Shown piece by piece: positions 1-11,115 of a stretch of 64,000 nt of DNA (position 1 is its first letter; every line of letters starts with the position of its first letter). The stretch lies in assembly GCA_026120035.1 (NCBI GenBank), contig JALRME010000013.1:744001-808000 (forward strand). The letters are read 5' to 3'. Origin of the DNA: Coleophoma eucalyptorum (taxonomy: Eukaryota; Ascomycota; Leotiomycetes; Helotiales; Dermateaceae). The translations under genes and the position numbers were made by a program. A model generated the notes under the pieces. The model was not told the origin of the DNA. It saw only the letters and a program-made list of their open reading frames with translations, and ran no database searches.

Positions 1-2314
1 TGCTTCTTCTTGAATGTGAGAGAATTCGCTGGCATGCTGAGGGAAACCCCCTCTGTCATCTCTCCAGGATTCCATCCATGGTCCCACTACGCCGCATTAT
101 GCTTAAGATAGGCAGCAGTTACAGTGCGGATGGTGTGTATCTCGATTACTTATCAAGATCGGCATATCTTCCTTTGCCTCTGGCAGGCGCTGGTAGGCAT
201 TGGAAAGTTCCTTGTGGAGCGAGCAGTGTGTGTAAAACCCGTTCTTACGCACCGTTCTCATAGACACACCGTTCTCATAGACCCAAGCCTGAGTATTTTC
301 ATTCTTTCTTTGGCCCAAGAAATCTCACATGTAAGGTGTGATGGTTTAATCAGGCCACGATTTCTCGGGTTTCCGTCTTCTAGCTGGTAGCAATTACGAG
401 GATGTTTGGGTGGTACAATGGGGGAGCTGCTTTGGTTGCTGTAATCGGCGATGAGGCAGATATGGCGTGAGCAGAATTCAACATGGGGGATTTGCAAAAG
501 AAGGCGATCTAGAGCGAACAGGAATGGAATGGCATCAACCCGGATGAGGGATCCGTGCATGGGCACTAAGTCTAGATTTCCTAGGCACTATACCCACCCT
601 TCCCCTTTCTTCCCCTTCTCGTCTGTTTCCTTTGTCTTTTGACCGTAAAATAGAACTGCATCTCGATGGCTTTGCTAAACTTGTGTGGCGTAGTTAGCGA
701 TCAGCGGAATCTTTTACGGGGTCGAGGAAAAGGTAAGGGGTGTGGGTTTTTGCATATAATATGCCAGGGCTGTGATATTGGAGAACACAACGTGAACGAG
801 AGACATGGGTTGTATTGGACTGCTTCTGCGCAGTCAACTGCTCTTTCGAGGCCCTGTCATATATTTGATTTGATTTATATTTGTGTGTTTAATTTATTTT
901 GTTTTGTCTCCTTCATGGTATAGTAAACTGGAATGTTTTCATGGCATGACGAAAAATGGTACGTACCGGTACATCTGCGCCTTCCTCGAGAAGCGATGCG
1001 AAACAGGGGTTTTTACTCTCTTTGATGCAGTAGTAAGACTTCGTGGATACGACCAAGTTTTCTGCCTCGAGCTTGCTTGAAAGCCTCGGGAAGCCCTTTT
1101 TTGGATGATACTCTGCATTGCTGACGATCGAAGGCGGTCTTCCTGTGGAGCAAATCTCAGGACGCCAAGGCTATGCTTTGTCCCGTGTGACCTTGCTCTC
1201 TTCAGATTCAATTAAGTAGGAAAAGTGCTTATCAAGCTAATACCACGGATATAGCCATATTCTCTCGTAGGACCTTGCTATAACTGTCGCGGGCGGTGAA
1301 CCCGGACCTTGTGATTTGACAGGTAAAAAGGATGGTATTTCTAACTAATCATGAGGCCCAGCCTCCCTACTAAATAGAGCCTCATTAGCTGACCAATAGC
1401 TTACAAGTGTCGCCTGGGGCGATGGGAATGACAACCTCGGTGGGATAAATTAAGTGATCGAACGCCACAAGAGCTCACTTAGATGTTGGAAGGTTGAGGA
1501 TCTTTCTGGTTCCGCCTGGCGTTTGACATTCCTACGCTTCTTGTCGACGTCGGTACTATGCAATTCATTGACGGTCATTTCAGAGTAGAGTATCAACGAA
1601 AACACTCAGAGCTCTCACGAACCATTCACGAGATTTCCACCTGGCATTTGCCATAGGTTTCTTTGGAGACTGCTGGTCTATGGAGGCAGCACCACAGAGT
1701 ATGATGTTCGACGCTTTCAGCCTTAGCCAATAACCAGAATAGGATATAAGACTCTCGATGGTGTACCTTGTAGTAAATTAAGCATGGTAAAGCAAGCAAA
1801 GGGCATGCCTATGCCCCTATCCATGATGAACTTAGAGGCCAAGTCCATGATGGTTATGCGAACAAACATAAGCCCTACATTGTTCCAACAGTACACCATC
1901 TAGCAAGCATCCAATCGCGTTCTCTTTCTTGCCGTGTTCTTGCCTTCTCCTGCAATCGTACGACCGGCTATCCCAGAAGCTCTTCCTCACAACGTTCTCA
2001 GTTTCGCGTAAAGCTACAGGCAGTGGCTATAGCTGTTCGCCGTCGGTCATCAGCTTATATTATAAGATAAAATTTAAATGTTGTAAGTGCAGCATGTGGT
2101 AGTTCTGCTGAGCTGCTGCAAAGTCTCGAGAATAGGCCCTAGACGCGTATCCGCAAACTGTCAAACATGATTAGCAATCTCCAGTGAATCGTATGTCACG
2201 GACGGTATTTATACGCGATAATGAAGCGAGATGGTTGAAGCCCACGGTAAGCGAGATCTCTTACTCCCTCCGTTTGCCTATCGGTAGATCTTCTCCAGCT
2301 CGGTAGTATAGGTT

Positions 2315-2765
2315 TCAGAAAGTGCATTTGTCCATTTCTGCCATAATTCCAAGCTGCCTGCTTACCCTATTCTTGTTTGGAGGCCTGAAGCCGTTGATGT
2401 CATGGAAGTGCCTCTCGATAGCCTTCGTGACTGTAAGTCTTCCAGCTGTAATGTCTAGAAGGGTTTCCATCTTAGAGTTAGTTTTTAAACCAGGTTTCCA
2501 AAGGCTATACAAAGCATTTTCATATTGATCATATGACCATTCGGTATAGAACTGGGATAGTACCGGTATTGAACTAATAGGTTTGCGAGAAATCTCAGAG
2601 ATGTGCTCTTCCACTGAGAAGTCTTACATGCGGCGAGAGCTGAGAAGTGCATTAAGCCCGTTGAGGACATCTACAGCCTTCAATAATTCACTCGGTAGCA
2701 GTATAGTTCTGTCGTTGGCAAAAATCGAGATCAAAAATTGTCCTTCCTCCATGGTTTTTTGTTAG
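2315..2765 (-). pseudogene. Possible coding remnant, unknown family
   Basis: Reading the minus strand from about 2765, a protein-like frame starts near an ATG at 2752 and runs about 40 codons with normal composition (its text includes ANDRTILLP). It ends at a stop near 2627. A second frame continues from 2614 for 99 codons, including the motif NGFRPPNKNR. No GT-AG pair that I can see joins the two cleanly. This could be a decayed gene, two exons of an unrecognised gene, or chance. I do not recognise the family. Confidence 0.2.
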
Positions 2766-3096
2766 CTATGCAAGGCAGAATTCCTGTAGTATCCATTCTG
2801 GATAGGATTAGAAACTGTTCTTGAATCATTTGGATCTTGTGCAAAGGTATCGGTATTAGAGCAGTGATTTTGAAATGGCATAATGGCACCAGAAGTGTGT
2901 GCCATGGGCTCTGTTGTATGTGACGATACTTAAAGAGGATGAGTTCTGGCTCTTGCATTTTTGCCTGAGTGATCCAAAATACTGCATGATTAGTCCTCAC
3001 GGCACCACATTATTTGTGCTTACTGATTAGCTTCTGCAGTCACGTACCATCTGCTATATATAGATGCTCCCCAGAATCTCAACGTTTCATGCTCGA

Positions 3097-3107
3097 GGGG
3101 GGGGGGG
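3097..3107. repeat. Homopolymer run of 11 G
   Basis: Eleven consecutive G bases sit between CTCGA and TTAATG, at the left edge of the AT-rich stretch. Such runs are prone to polymerase slippage and to assembly error. Confidence 0.9.
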
Positions 3108-3931
3108 TTAATGAGACGCGGAGCTTTTATTTAACACAACGGTTTGCTCTACCATGTCCTGAGGTTATAATGAAATTATTATAGAATTAAAAGATGTTTT
3201 AATTAAAGAATATATAAATCGTCATATGTAGGTTCCGAGATGTTCGATGAAATCTTTTTGATATCTTCGATAACTCTAGTATAAAGGTTCTATAATAAAG
3301 ATCTCGAGTGAGCTATTTGAGATCACAAAGTGAATCCACAACGGCAGTATCATGCGGATAGCATTCATTCCGTTGCTTGCCGGCTTCCTCATAGTTGACG
3401 ATTGCATTATTGCAAGTAGTCGGCTAAGGTTTCAATGAAAGTAGGTCCTATGAGAGGAACAAGCTGAGGTGCAGAAGGAAGTTGCAGTCTGTGAATAGCT
3501 CTAGCTGCTATTTCCCAACCCTTTTATTGCTGACTTGACCGAACTACGCTCAATAGAATTCACTTAGAAGTAACATCTGGGTCTTTCCCAAGTAAGGTCT
3601 AGCACAAATGCAAAGCTCACATATATTTCATAAATTTAGTATTGTGAAGTAATGCCCGTCTGGGTATTTAATCATGTTTATTTAACTACCCTAACCTCGA
3701 CTACTTGATCAACCTCTTTCTGCTCGGTACTGATAGTCGTGAAAGTGGTCTTATACATCGAATGATTTCTCTTATTCACCGCGCAATTCGAACTCCTTCT
3801 ACGCTAACATATCCGATTAGGACATGTTTCAGATAGACTCTTGAAACTCCAAATCAAATAATAAGTGAAAGCGGCAGTCTTTGTCTTATGTCAAAAATAG
3901 ATATTTATCTCTAGTTTATACTACGTAACTA

Positions 3932-3947
3932 TAAGTTATATAACTTA
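3932..3947. repeat. 16-bp perfect palindrome
   Basis: TAAGTTATATAACTTA equals its own reverse complement. It lies in AT-rich DNA 44 bp left of a larger hairpin. AT-rich palindromes of this length can arise by chance in such DNA, so a function is not implied. Confidence 0.85.
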
Positions 3948-3990
3948 ACGAAGACAGTGATATCCTTAGCAACCAACCCTGTAAAGTATT

Positions 3991-4053
3991 GGTCTAAGGT
4001 GCTTACTTATACTACATAAGACTTAGGTCTTAGCTCTGAAAGCACCTTAGACC
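3991..4053. repeat. Inverted repeat, 14-bp arms, potential hairpin
   Basis: The left arm GGTCTAAGGTGCTT (3991-4004) and the right arm AAGCACCTTAGACC (4040-4053) are perfect inverted copies separated by 35 nt. The loop contains a further CTTAT/ATAAG mini-stem. No ORF overlaps it. It could be a miniature element remnant, a structured RNA or a terminator-like hairpin. It lies about 170 bp upstream of the tRNA gene. Confidence 0.8.
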
Positions 4054-4226
4054 TTTGTTATATTGACTAAGTTTTAGAACTTATTAAGTTAAGAAGCAAT
4101 TCATTCGATCCCGTGGGTGTTAGTCCTTATCCCCACGGTGATAATCCACCCGTCTAGCGAAAAAAACATTCTTCGGCTAAAATGCAGTTGCAATATATAT
4201 CATGAAACTGAAATCCTTTCAACAAA

Positions 4227-4326
4227 TCCGCTGTAGTGTAGGGGTTAACATAACTCGCTTTCAAGAGTCCACTTCTAAAGTGGTCTACTGATCCGAGTAG
4301 CCCCGGGTTCGATTCCCGGCAGCGGA
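4227..4326 (+). tRNA. tRNA-Glu (UUC) with a 29-nt intron
   Basis: The cloverleaf folds completely. The acceptor arm is TCCGCTG with CAGCGGA. The D stem is GTGT with ACAT. The anticodon stem ACTCG/CGAGT (4253-4257 with 4294-4298) has 5 perfect pairs. The variable loop is AGCC, and the T stem CCGGG/CCCGG encloses TTCGATT. The loop C-T-TTC-A places anticodon TTC at 4260-4262, so it reads GAA/GAG and carries glutamate. The intron occupies 4264-4292, starting one base 3' of the anticodon, which is the canonical eukaryotic position. The mature length is 71 nt before CCA addition. A T-rich tract follows from 4331, suitable for Pol III termination. Confidence 0.96.
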
Positions 4327-6180
4327 ATATGATTTTTTAATATTTTGTTTTAGAGTCTTATTGTACATGAGTTGACATCAAACACTGTCTTGGAATATAT
4401 CTTTTCGCTACGACAACGGATTGGACACCGAGACAGCTTCGACCGTGCGCTAACAAATAAAACTTACCGAGCTTTCATACCTGGTATTCAATGTTAGTTC
4501 ATTCAAACCTGATGCGTCGGAGAGCTCCGAGAGCAATTCCATGTACGGGAACGGTTGCTTCCTATTCGTTTCTTTTTGCTGTCTTGAATTTTTGCCATAT
4601 CCAATATCGAACTACAAAGCATATCTTTTCTTTTTGAATAGCAAGATGGTTGTGTCACGGTGGAAATTTCATGCGGCTACTGTGGGATCCGCTGTATGGC
4701 AGATTCTAAGGACAAAAGTAGGTTGGGCCATTTTTCCAGGCGCCACTTCACCGTCTTCTAGATTTTATGAGTTTACGGTGGAGATTTATAATAAAAGCAG
4801 GCCTCTATCCGGCTAGCTGCAATGCTTTAAGTGGCAAGCTAGAGTTTAGAAGTGTAGGGATATAATGGTTGAGAGAGTGTTTAGTGTCTGCCGTCTATTT
4901 CAAAGGCAGTAAAGAATAAAATTCGTTTCGTCTGTTTGTCATTAGAGTCCGCCATACAGAGCTGCCGCTGCTCGCGTGCCGTCTTTTTTTTTTCTTTTCG
5001 CGAAGCGAGGAGGACTGAGCTAGAGCGAATATACAACAATATGTTAGCTTAGATAGGGCCAGTTTAAAGTGGAATTTAAGATATCAACGGAAACTTTCAT
5101 GTTTGTAAGTACATACATACATATAGTTGCAGCCACTTGCCTGCACGCACTTTCATGCATGTGGTCAATGTGGACACGATAACCTTTTGGTTGTTTAACT
5201 GTGCAGCTTATCTTCCTGATTATCCATGTCTTTGCTGAGCATTGGTAGTTCTGACCCGTTCTACCTGGCATCATTGGTGATGCACTATAGCATGACACAA
5301 CATGGTATATACTGCAAAGCTGGGATCCGCATCTGTGGGCATCACCTACCTGACTCTAGCGTACTGATATGTATCAGTATATCTTGGCCTGCCTTAACCA
5401 ATCTCAGACTATAAAAGCATGTGAGTTGAGTGTGGATTAACGTGTGTAATCAATTCATACGCACATGCTGCATTTTCATGGATCAAGCCAAAGCCAGCCA
5501 ATAGGGTATAGGTGCTCGCTTCATTCCGCAAAGGCAAGGGCGGGTGCTTTGGGATGATATATTTGCTTGGGAAGGCTCTCGCAAGCAGGGCGATGTTGGG
5601 ATCTTTTGTACTACAACTCGCCTCAAGTTGTATGGGTGGTTGGCTGACGGTGTAACGGTTCTGCATGAGGTAAAGTGGCCAATGGAGGCCAAGAGGAGCA
5701 AGCTGAAGGCCGGTTGAAGGTCTGTTATCACATCATATAGCCACTCAAATATCTTTCCTGTACTGGGATTTGCATGATTATCTAGAGCATGTCTGCCACG
5801 AGCGGTAATTTTGCGACTCATATCAGCATCTGATTGCGCGAAGTCAAGACCGATGGTAAGGCATTGGGGTCCTCGGTCTGTTAGATTGATGCATCTGAGC
5901 ATTCACTCATACCTGGCGACGTAGTCTTGGGACTCTGAGGCAACAAAGGGGATCTGGCCATGATCTTTATCCTTCACTCGTTGTGTTCTACCCACCACTT
6001 GGCACAACACATTGATCTGGAAGTGTTCAAAGATCTGATTCTCGTGATCATGCCAGCACTTTTGCCTCTAGACTACAGTAGTATGTTTGAAGTCCATATC
6101 GAGCAGAAAAGCACCCGTCTGCAAATGTAAACACCGTCCAGTTCCCAAATGACATCCCAGACCATGCGCAAGTTCAACAT
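4327..6180. other. Intergenic, no gene recognised
   Basis: About 1.85 kb between the tRNA and uS12. A minus-strand open frame of 139 codons at 5483-5902 has fairly ordinary composition but matches nothing I recognise. Its upstream sequence gives no clear first exon. A short poly-T tract lies near 4985-4995. I cannot support a gene here. Confidence 0.5.
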
Positions 6181-6746
6181 CTATGATCTTGGCTTCTCCT
6201 TCTTCTCCTTCCACAACGCAGACAATCCAACACCGGAGACCTTAACGACCTTGAAACGAACACCGGGAATATCTCCCTTGGCCTTGCCCTTACGACCGAA
6301 ACCAGCGAGAAGGACCTCGTCGTTCTCGTCGACGAAGTTGAGACAACCATCGTTGGGGACTATAATCATACACGTTAGCCTCCATCCAAAAAATGTTACC
6401 AAAAATTTATCCCCGAGTTTCGATTGCCATTCGTAACCCATCTAGATATTCCCAAATCCTCCCCATTGCAGAGAGAAGAGCACGTACCGAAAGCAGTGAC
6501 CTTCTTTCCGTTCTTGATCAACTGGACTCTGACACACTTTCGGATGGCAGAGTTAGGTTGCTTTGCCTCAACTCCGACCTTCTCCAACACTATTCCCTTG
6601 GCGTGAGAGGAACCTCCGAATGGTGAGGACTTGAATTGCGTTCCGAGAGCGCGCTTCTTGTATGAAAGATCGGCCCATCTTTGCTCGCGGCGGTGATTCT
6701 GGAGCTTTCGGCCGGCGTTGAGACCACGAGGCTTTCCTTTACCCAT
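6181..6746 (-). CDS. rps23: 40S ribosomal protein uS12 (S23)
   Basis: This is the decoding-centre protein of the small ribosomal subunit. The exons are 6488-6746 and 6181-6359, giving 145 residues, the usual eukaryotic length. The 128-nt intron 6360-6487 starts GTACGT and ends ATAG, and splits a Val codon between KVTAF and PNDG. The protein starts MGKGKPRG and ends EKKEKPRS. It carries the universally conserved loops [10 protein letters not shown] and VPNDGCLNF that contact the decoding site. A probable 5'-UTR intron lies at 6752-6829 (GTACGT to TTTGTAG), ending 5 nt before the start codon, a common arrangement in fungal ribosomal protein genes. A differently oriented gene starts 400 bp away. 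Confidence 0.97.
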
Positions 6747-7146
6747 GATTGCTACAAAGAGAACTTCGTTAGAATTGTGATCATCGAGGATTTGAAGATG
6801 AGCCGTTATCTGCGACTATGGCAACGTACCGGTTTATGGCGTAATGGGTGATGTGTTGGGTGGAATTGGTTGTCGATGAGGTTCGGATTCAAAGAGTCGT
6901 GATTTTACAAAATGTCTGCTCGAGTGTGGGTTGGGCTAAGCGAATAGCCCCAAAAATTTGGCCTTATACACAAGGCTGAAACTCGATAAGGTGGCAGGGG
7001 ATCGGATATTATTATCGCCGATAAGATCTCATGTGATAACATCGTGACGTTGAAGCCCAGAGCTCTGATTTCACTATTAGAAGCCTGATCAATTTGAAAT
7101 TGAACTCTGTGTTGATAGGTGCACTGTGAATCTACATCTTGTAACA
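6747..7146. promoter_or_regulatory. Divergent promoter region, uS12 and 7147 gene
   Basis: About 400 bp separates the two divergent start codons. It contains the predicted 5'-UTR intron of uS12 (6752-6829, minus strand). No TATA-like element stands out. Confidence 0.4.
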
Positions 7147-7947
7147 ATGGCCCAATCACCGCGAACGAAAGCAAAGCAGCAGCAGCGAGAACCGCCCCCT
7201 TCTCTCTTCCTCGGCCCTCCTTCTCAGAATGCTTCACACGTCTCCCTGTCAAGCACGAACCTTGCACCCATACAGACCAATTCATCTACACGAATACCTC
7301 TTATAAGGCAAAGATCACAACGAATTCCTCAACGTGGCAATCTTGACGGCCCTTCAGAAGCAATATCTATCCCCCGCGCTACAAACGTTCTACCCCGGCA
7401 ACAGCAAGAACATGAAGGCAAAAAGCAGGCTGACCGAACAGATGCGCTCTGGGCGGAGATGCAAAGCACACTAGAGGAGGTAGAACTCAGCGCTGTGAAT
7501 GGGACGCATGTGTTTGGCCCAGAACATAGCAGAGCCTTGGAATCACTTCGAGAAGCACAAATTGGACTTGCACAGGCTTGGGCAAGAAGTGAAGCAGACG
7601 ATGCTGTAGAAAACAAGGAGACACTAGATGGAGAAGAGATAAAACGGACAGAAACCGTGGGAAGCGGAACTGGCACCGGCAGGCCTGGAAGTAGTGGTGT
7701 GGGTGCGGAAAAGAGGGAAATGTCTTCGAGTACTAGATTGGAAGAGGAAACGGAAGCAGACATACTTCTCGCAAGACGAAGGAGAGAGGCCAACGATAAG
7801 TATTTCTCGAGAGTCAATGCCGGAGTATTGGATGTTGTTGCGAAGCTCGAAGAAGTCGCGGTTGCAATGCGAGCTGTGGAACAAGAAAGTAGAGATATCT
7901 GGGGCGAGAACGAAAGTGTTGCTGCTACAGCAAGTATTCATGGTTGA
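7147..7947 (+). CDS. Conserved-looking protein of unknown function
   Basis: A single exon of 266 residues. I take the ATG at 7147, with context ACAATGG, because the open frame upstream of it has no ATG. The N-terminal third is rich in Gln, Pro, Ser and Arg and probably disordered. A structured part starts near residue 100 (WAEMQSTLEEVELSA, then VFGPEHSRALE and an AQIGLAQAWARSE helix). After a Gly/Thr linker comes a charged helical segment, RRREANDKYFSRVN followed by VVAKLEEVAVAMRAVEQE. The heptad-like spacing suggests coiled coils. It may belong to a fungal DUF family (DUF5315-like, from memory and not checked). I do not assign a function. Confidence 0.75.
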   Translation: MAQSPRTKAKQQQREPPPSLFLGPPSQNASHVSLSSTNLAPIQTNSSTRIPLIRQRSQRIPQRGNLDGPSEAISIPRATNVLPRQQQEHEGKKQADRTDALWAEMQSTLEEVELSAVNGTHVFGPEHSRALESLREAQIGLAQAWARSEADDAVENKETLDGEEIKRTETVGSGTGTGRPGSSGVGAEKREMSSSTRLEEETEADILLARRRREANDKYFSRVNAGVLDVVAKLEEVAVAMRAVEQESRDIWGENESVAATASIHG

Positions 7948-8428
7948 TCAGAAGTAATTAAGTCTTTCATTATTGGAATAGCAATGGCGCATTCGGAGTA
8001 TGGCATTGGAGAAAGGGGACCAAGACCAGGTGTAGACGATTCGGTTATTTATCATGAATGATACCCCTCAAAGAGAATGTCTATTTGTGGTCTTTCCCAG
8101 AGGCAAGGACCGTTTGGATACGTACTATTGTAAAAATATGGGCTTTGAGGAGAGTTTGTACCAAGAGAATTACTGAGCGTATTACTATCAGGTATCAACC
8201 TAGCGTCACTTTTGCGCAATCGTTTCACCGTTTGTTTAGTAGATGCAAGCTTCGTGGCATCTTACATATGAGTTTGTACACTGTACATTGAGGCATTGCA
8301 GCGTTACTCGGATGGAAAATAATGTGGCTGAAAGCCAAGGATTTATTTCTGCGGCTGAAGCGAGAGTGTCCTCTATCCAGGAGAAGGTAGCATATTAATC
8401 GAAGTCAGCTGCTATCGTTTATAACAAA
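7948..8428. other. Intergenic, no gene recognised
   Basis: 481 bp between two plus-strand genes. I see only short open frames and no RNA gene or repeat. It presumably holds the 3' UTR of the first gene and the promoter of the HET gene. Confidence 0.5.
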
Positions 8429-11115
8429 ATGGAACATCTTCCACCTGTATTGGAGCCTTACAAACCCGTCTTCATCCCATACATAGCCGATCAGGACTAT
8501 GATGCGGATGAATTTTCTACATACCCTCATCGGCAGGGCTGGGATATCGAGAGTTTGCAAACAGGCGATTTTCAGGGCCGTTCTCCTGCTGAAGTGGCAT
8601 CCTTCCTGCAAACATGGCTTTACTTTGGTATGATATCTGAAATCACGAAACTGGAAATAGATTCAAATGCCTTCGTTCGGGTGGACGATGACGGCAAGAA
8701 ATGGCTCACAACCGAGGAACTACCAGGTCTCCTTCAGAAGTTTAGGAAACAAGTCGAAGAAGATAGAGCCAAGGAAGACAAGCTTCAAATATTTGAACAG
8801 CGCAACACCCGCATATATAATTGCTTCAAGCTTTCTCGTACTGTTTGGCAAGGCATTACAGCTTTGCAGAATAACCCACTCTCTGACGAGATAGCATTTG
8901 CGATACATGTCCTCGCAATCACGTTGCAAGTAGGATGCACAGAAATCTGTGGATTAGGCAGAGGAGCTGTATACCCGACAGATATTACTGTACAACCAGG
9001 GTATCGTGTTGTACCAGTAAGGATAATGGGCCTTTGGGCATTTCTACTCCCAAATTAACCCCCCCTCCTGGATTAATTTCATATACTATTTTACATTTGT
9101 CCCGCACTCTTTTAAGTGTATTTATCTGATCAATTTGCTCTTGGGACCTTGTGCAAAGTTGCAAAAACTGGACTAACTTCTTGACCATATAGTGGGAAAG
9201 CGACATGCACTGGCGTATCGTTCCAAATCCCTTTGCAGAGCATCGTATGATATCGCAGGGTTGGTGCCCAAGTATTGTAGAACAGGTCAGGACAAGCTTC
9301 AACATCCTTGGTCAGTACTATGTCAGCCTACTTGGTCCTCCAAAACGTAAAATGGACCATAATGGCTGTGCCAAAGGAGAACGCGACTGTCAAGCGTTCA
9401 AGAATTTTATTGGAAGACAGAACAGCCATCTCGAGGATGGTTGCAGTTGTAAACCACTATATGTGGACCCCCAGAACCTAGAAGCCATAATCACGCAGAA
9501 AGATATCCCTGTTCTATGTTTTGACCGGGAAAGCAAGACCCTGGAAGTGGTTGCTGCTAAATCACAGCCTGAGCTGGAGTATACAGCCATATCTCATGTG
9601 TAAGCACTATATGTTGTCTATTGGGTTACCAAGTAACTTATTTCAACCAGCTGGACGGATGGCTGGGGCAATGCAGATAACAATTCACTCTCCTTGTGCC
9701 GCATAGAGAAGCTGGTTGGCTGGATCGCCATGACTTATGATGTGCCGGATTTTCGTGCCATGACATCAGAAGGTAAGTTTCAGAGACTTGAGGATTTTAA
9801 TTTACAGGCTATATCCGGTCGATGGCAAAGAACATCCGAGAGTTGCATGCAATCACAAGAAGGGACTTGGAAGCAGCCACCGAGTCGTGGCTATGTCGGA
9901 AAGCTATACTTTTGGATGGACACACTGTGTATCCCTCAATACCCTGATCACATTTACAAACGGGCCATAATGCAGATGAGAGAAGTGTATTCAGAAGCCG
10001 AACGTGTTCTAGTTCTCGATGCGGAGCTTTTAGCATCATCCGCGTTTGCAACATACGAAGAGATCGAAATGCGTATTGAAACTTCAAGATGGGTTCGACG
10101 ACTGTGGACTGTACAGGAAGGTGCTTTGGCAAGACGGTAAGAGTCTAACTCTCTGTAATTAAGCTCTTACTAATTGCAAAGACTCCTTTTCCAATTTGCA
10201 GATCAAGCAGTTCTCACAGAAACCGGAAGTATCCTCTGGACCTCTCGGCATATTGATCTTGCAAAGAACTTCTACAACTCAATCGGTTGGGATTGTCACA
10301 CGGCCTTTGACGTATACCAAACTGTGACGGAAAAAAGCGATCTGATACAATTTATTTGGTTGCAACTTCTGCACAATCGTTCTGTCACGATGTCAAGTGA
10401 TGAGCCTATATGTGGTGCTATACTCATGAATTTCGACTTGGAGTACCTTATGCTTGCCGACAATGATCAAGAGAGGATGAGAAGGTATTGGGAGATGCAT
10501 GATGACCATCTACCCGTCGCTTTACTTTTCCTTCCAGGTTCAAGATTGAAAGTTCGAGGCTTTAAATGGGCCCCAGATTCAATACTCCCTTGCTCATTTG
10601 CTGGGGGCGATCTGCAAAATCTGGGAACCATCACGTCTTGTAAGCCAGGGACGGATGATACAATGCCAACGAAATGTCTTTCGTTTAGTATCCCAGCAAT
10701 GAGAACGTTCTTAGTCGATATGCCGCAGGTTCCTGTCGGTTTTGGCTTTCCTTGCATCTTAGACGGGAGGAAGTATTACGTTCACATGCCACCCAAGTCG
10801 GATGCCACTTACTTCGCAGTACTTGAACAACCAAGGAGTTATCAGCTGGCGGTTATTATTGAGAGGAGTGGGATGCAAGATACTAATGGAACCTGGCATA
10901 TTTCTGGTTCTCGGGCAGTTCTGGTCTCTATCCTTATTAAGCAGGATATGAGTTGGATTGCAGAGTTTGTGGGACTGGTCAGTGTTATTCAGGACGGCAG
11001 TACTTATCACAGGTATCCTAGGTTCCCTTATACCGAGAGACATCTGAAAGACATGAGTAGGGACCCTGTTCCTGCTGTGTGGGTGCATGGCGAAACCAAA
11101 TGGCGTCTTATTTGA
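8429..11115 (+). CDS. HET-domain (heterokaryon incompatibility) protein
   Basis: The exons are 8429-9016, 9193-9599, 9651-10136 and 10182-11115, giving 804 residues. All three introns are GT-AG (176, 51 and 45 nt). The HET signature is clear: YTAISHVWTDGWGN near residue 325, WMDTLCIPQ near 420, a VYSEAERVLVLDAEL segment, then RRLWTVQEG. In this order they define the fungal HET domain found in proteins controlling non-self recognition and cell death after hyphal fusion. About 300 residues precede the domain, including a Cys-rich patch (CAKGERDC, DGCSCK). About 300 residues follow, of unknown fold. Exon 3 contains a consensus donor at 9773. An in-frame intron 9773-9859 or 9773-9862 is possible, and the unspliced frame is also open. 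The allelic partner is unknown. Confidence 0.9.

Larger units (their letters stand above)
1..4226. other. Gene-poor, partly AT-rich left flank
   Basis: I see no convincing complete gene here. Short open frames exist on both strands but none resembles a known family. The longest suggestive stretch is on the minus strand at about 2315-2765: two protein-like frames that do not join without a stop or frame change. From about 3100 to 4150 the sequence becomes clearly AT-rich. It contains an 11-base G run (3097-3107), a 16-bp perfect palindrome and a 14-bp inverted repeat, listed separately. This looks like decayed intergenic or old mobile DNA, but I see no terminal repeats or transposase. Confidence 0.5.

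Noticed and set aside
3100..4150. Intact transposon or long terminal repeats in the AT-rich stretch
   Set aside because: Only a palindrome and one short inverted repeat were found; no transposase, integrase or paired long repeats.
5483..5902. 139-codon minus-strand frame
   Set aside because: No recognisable domain, and attempted splicing to an upstream segment gives a frame with stops.
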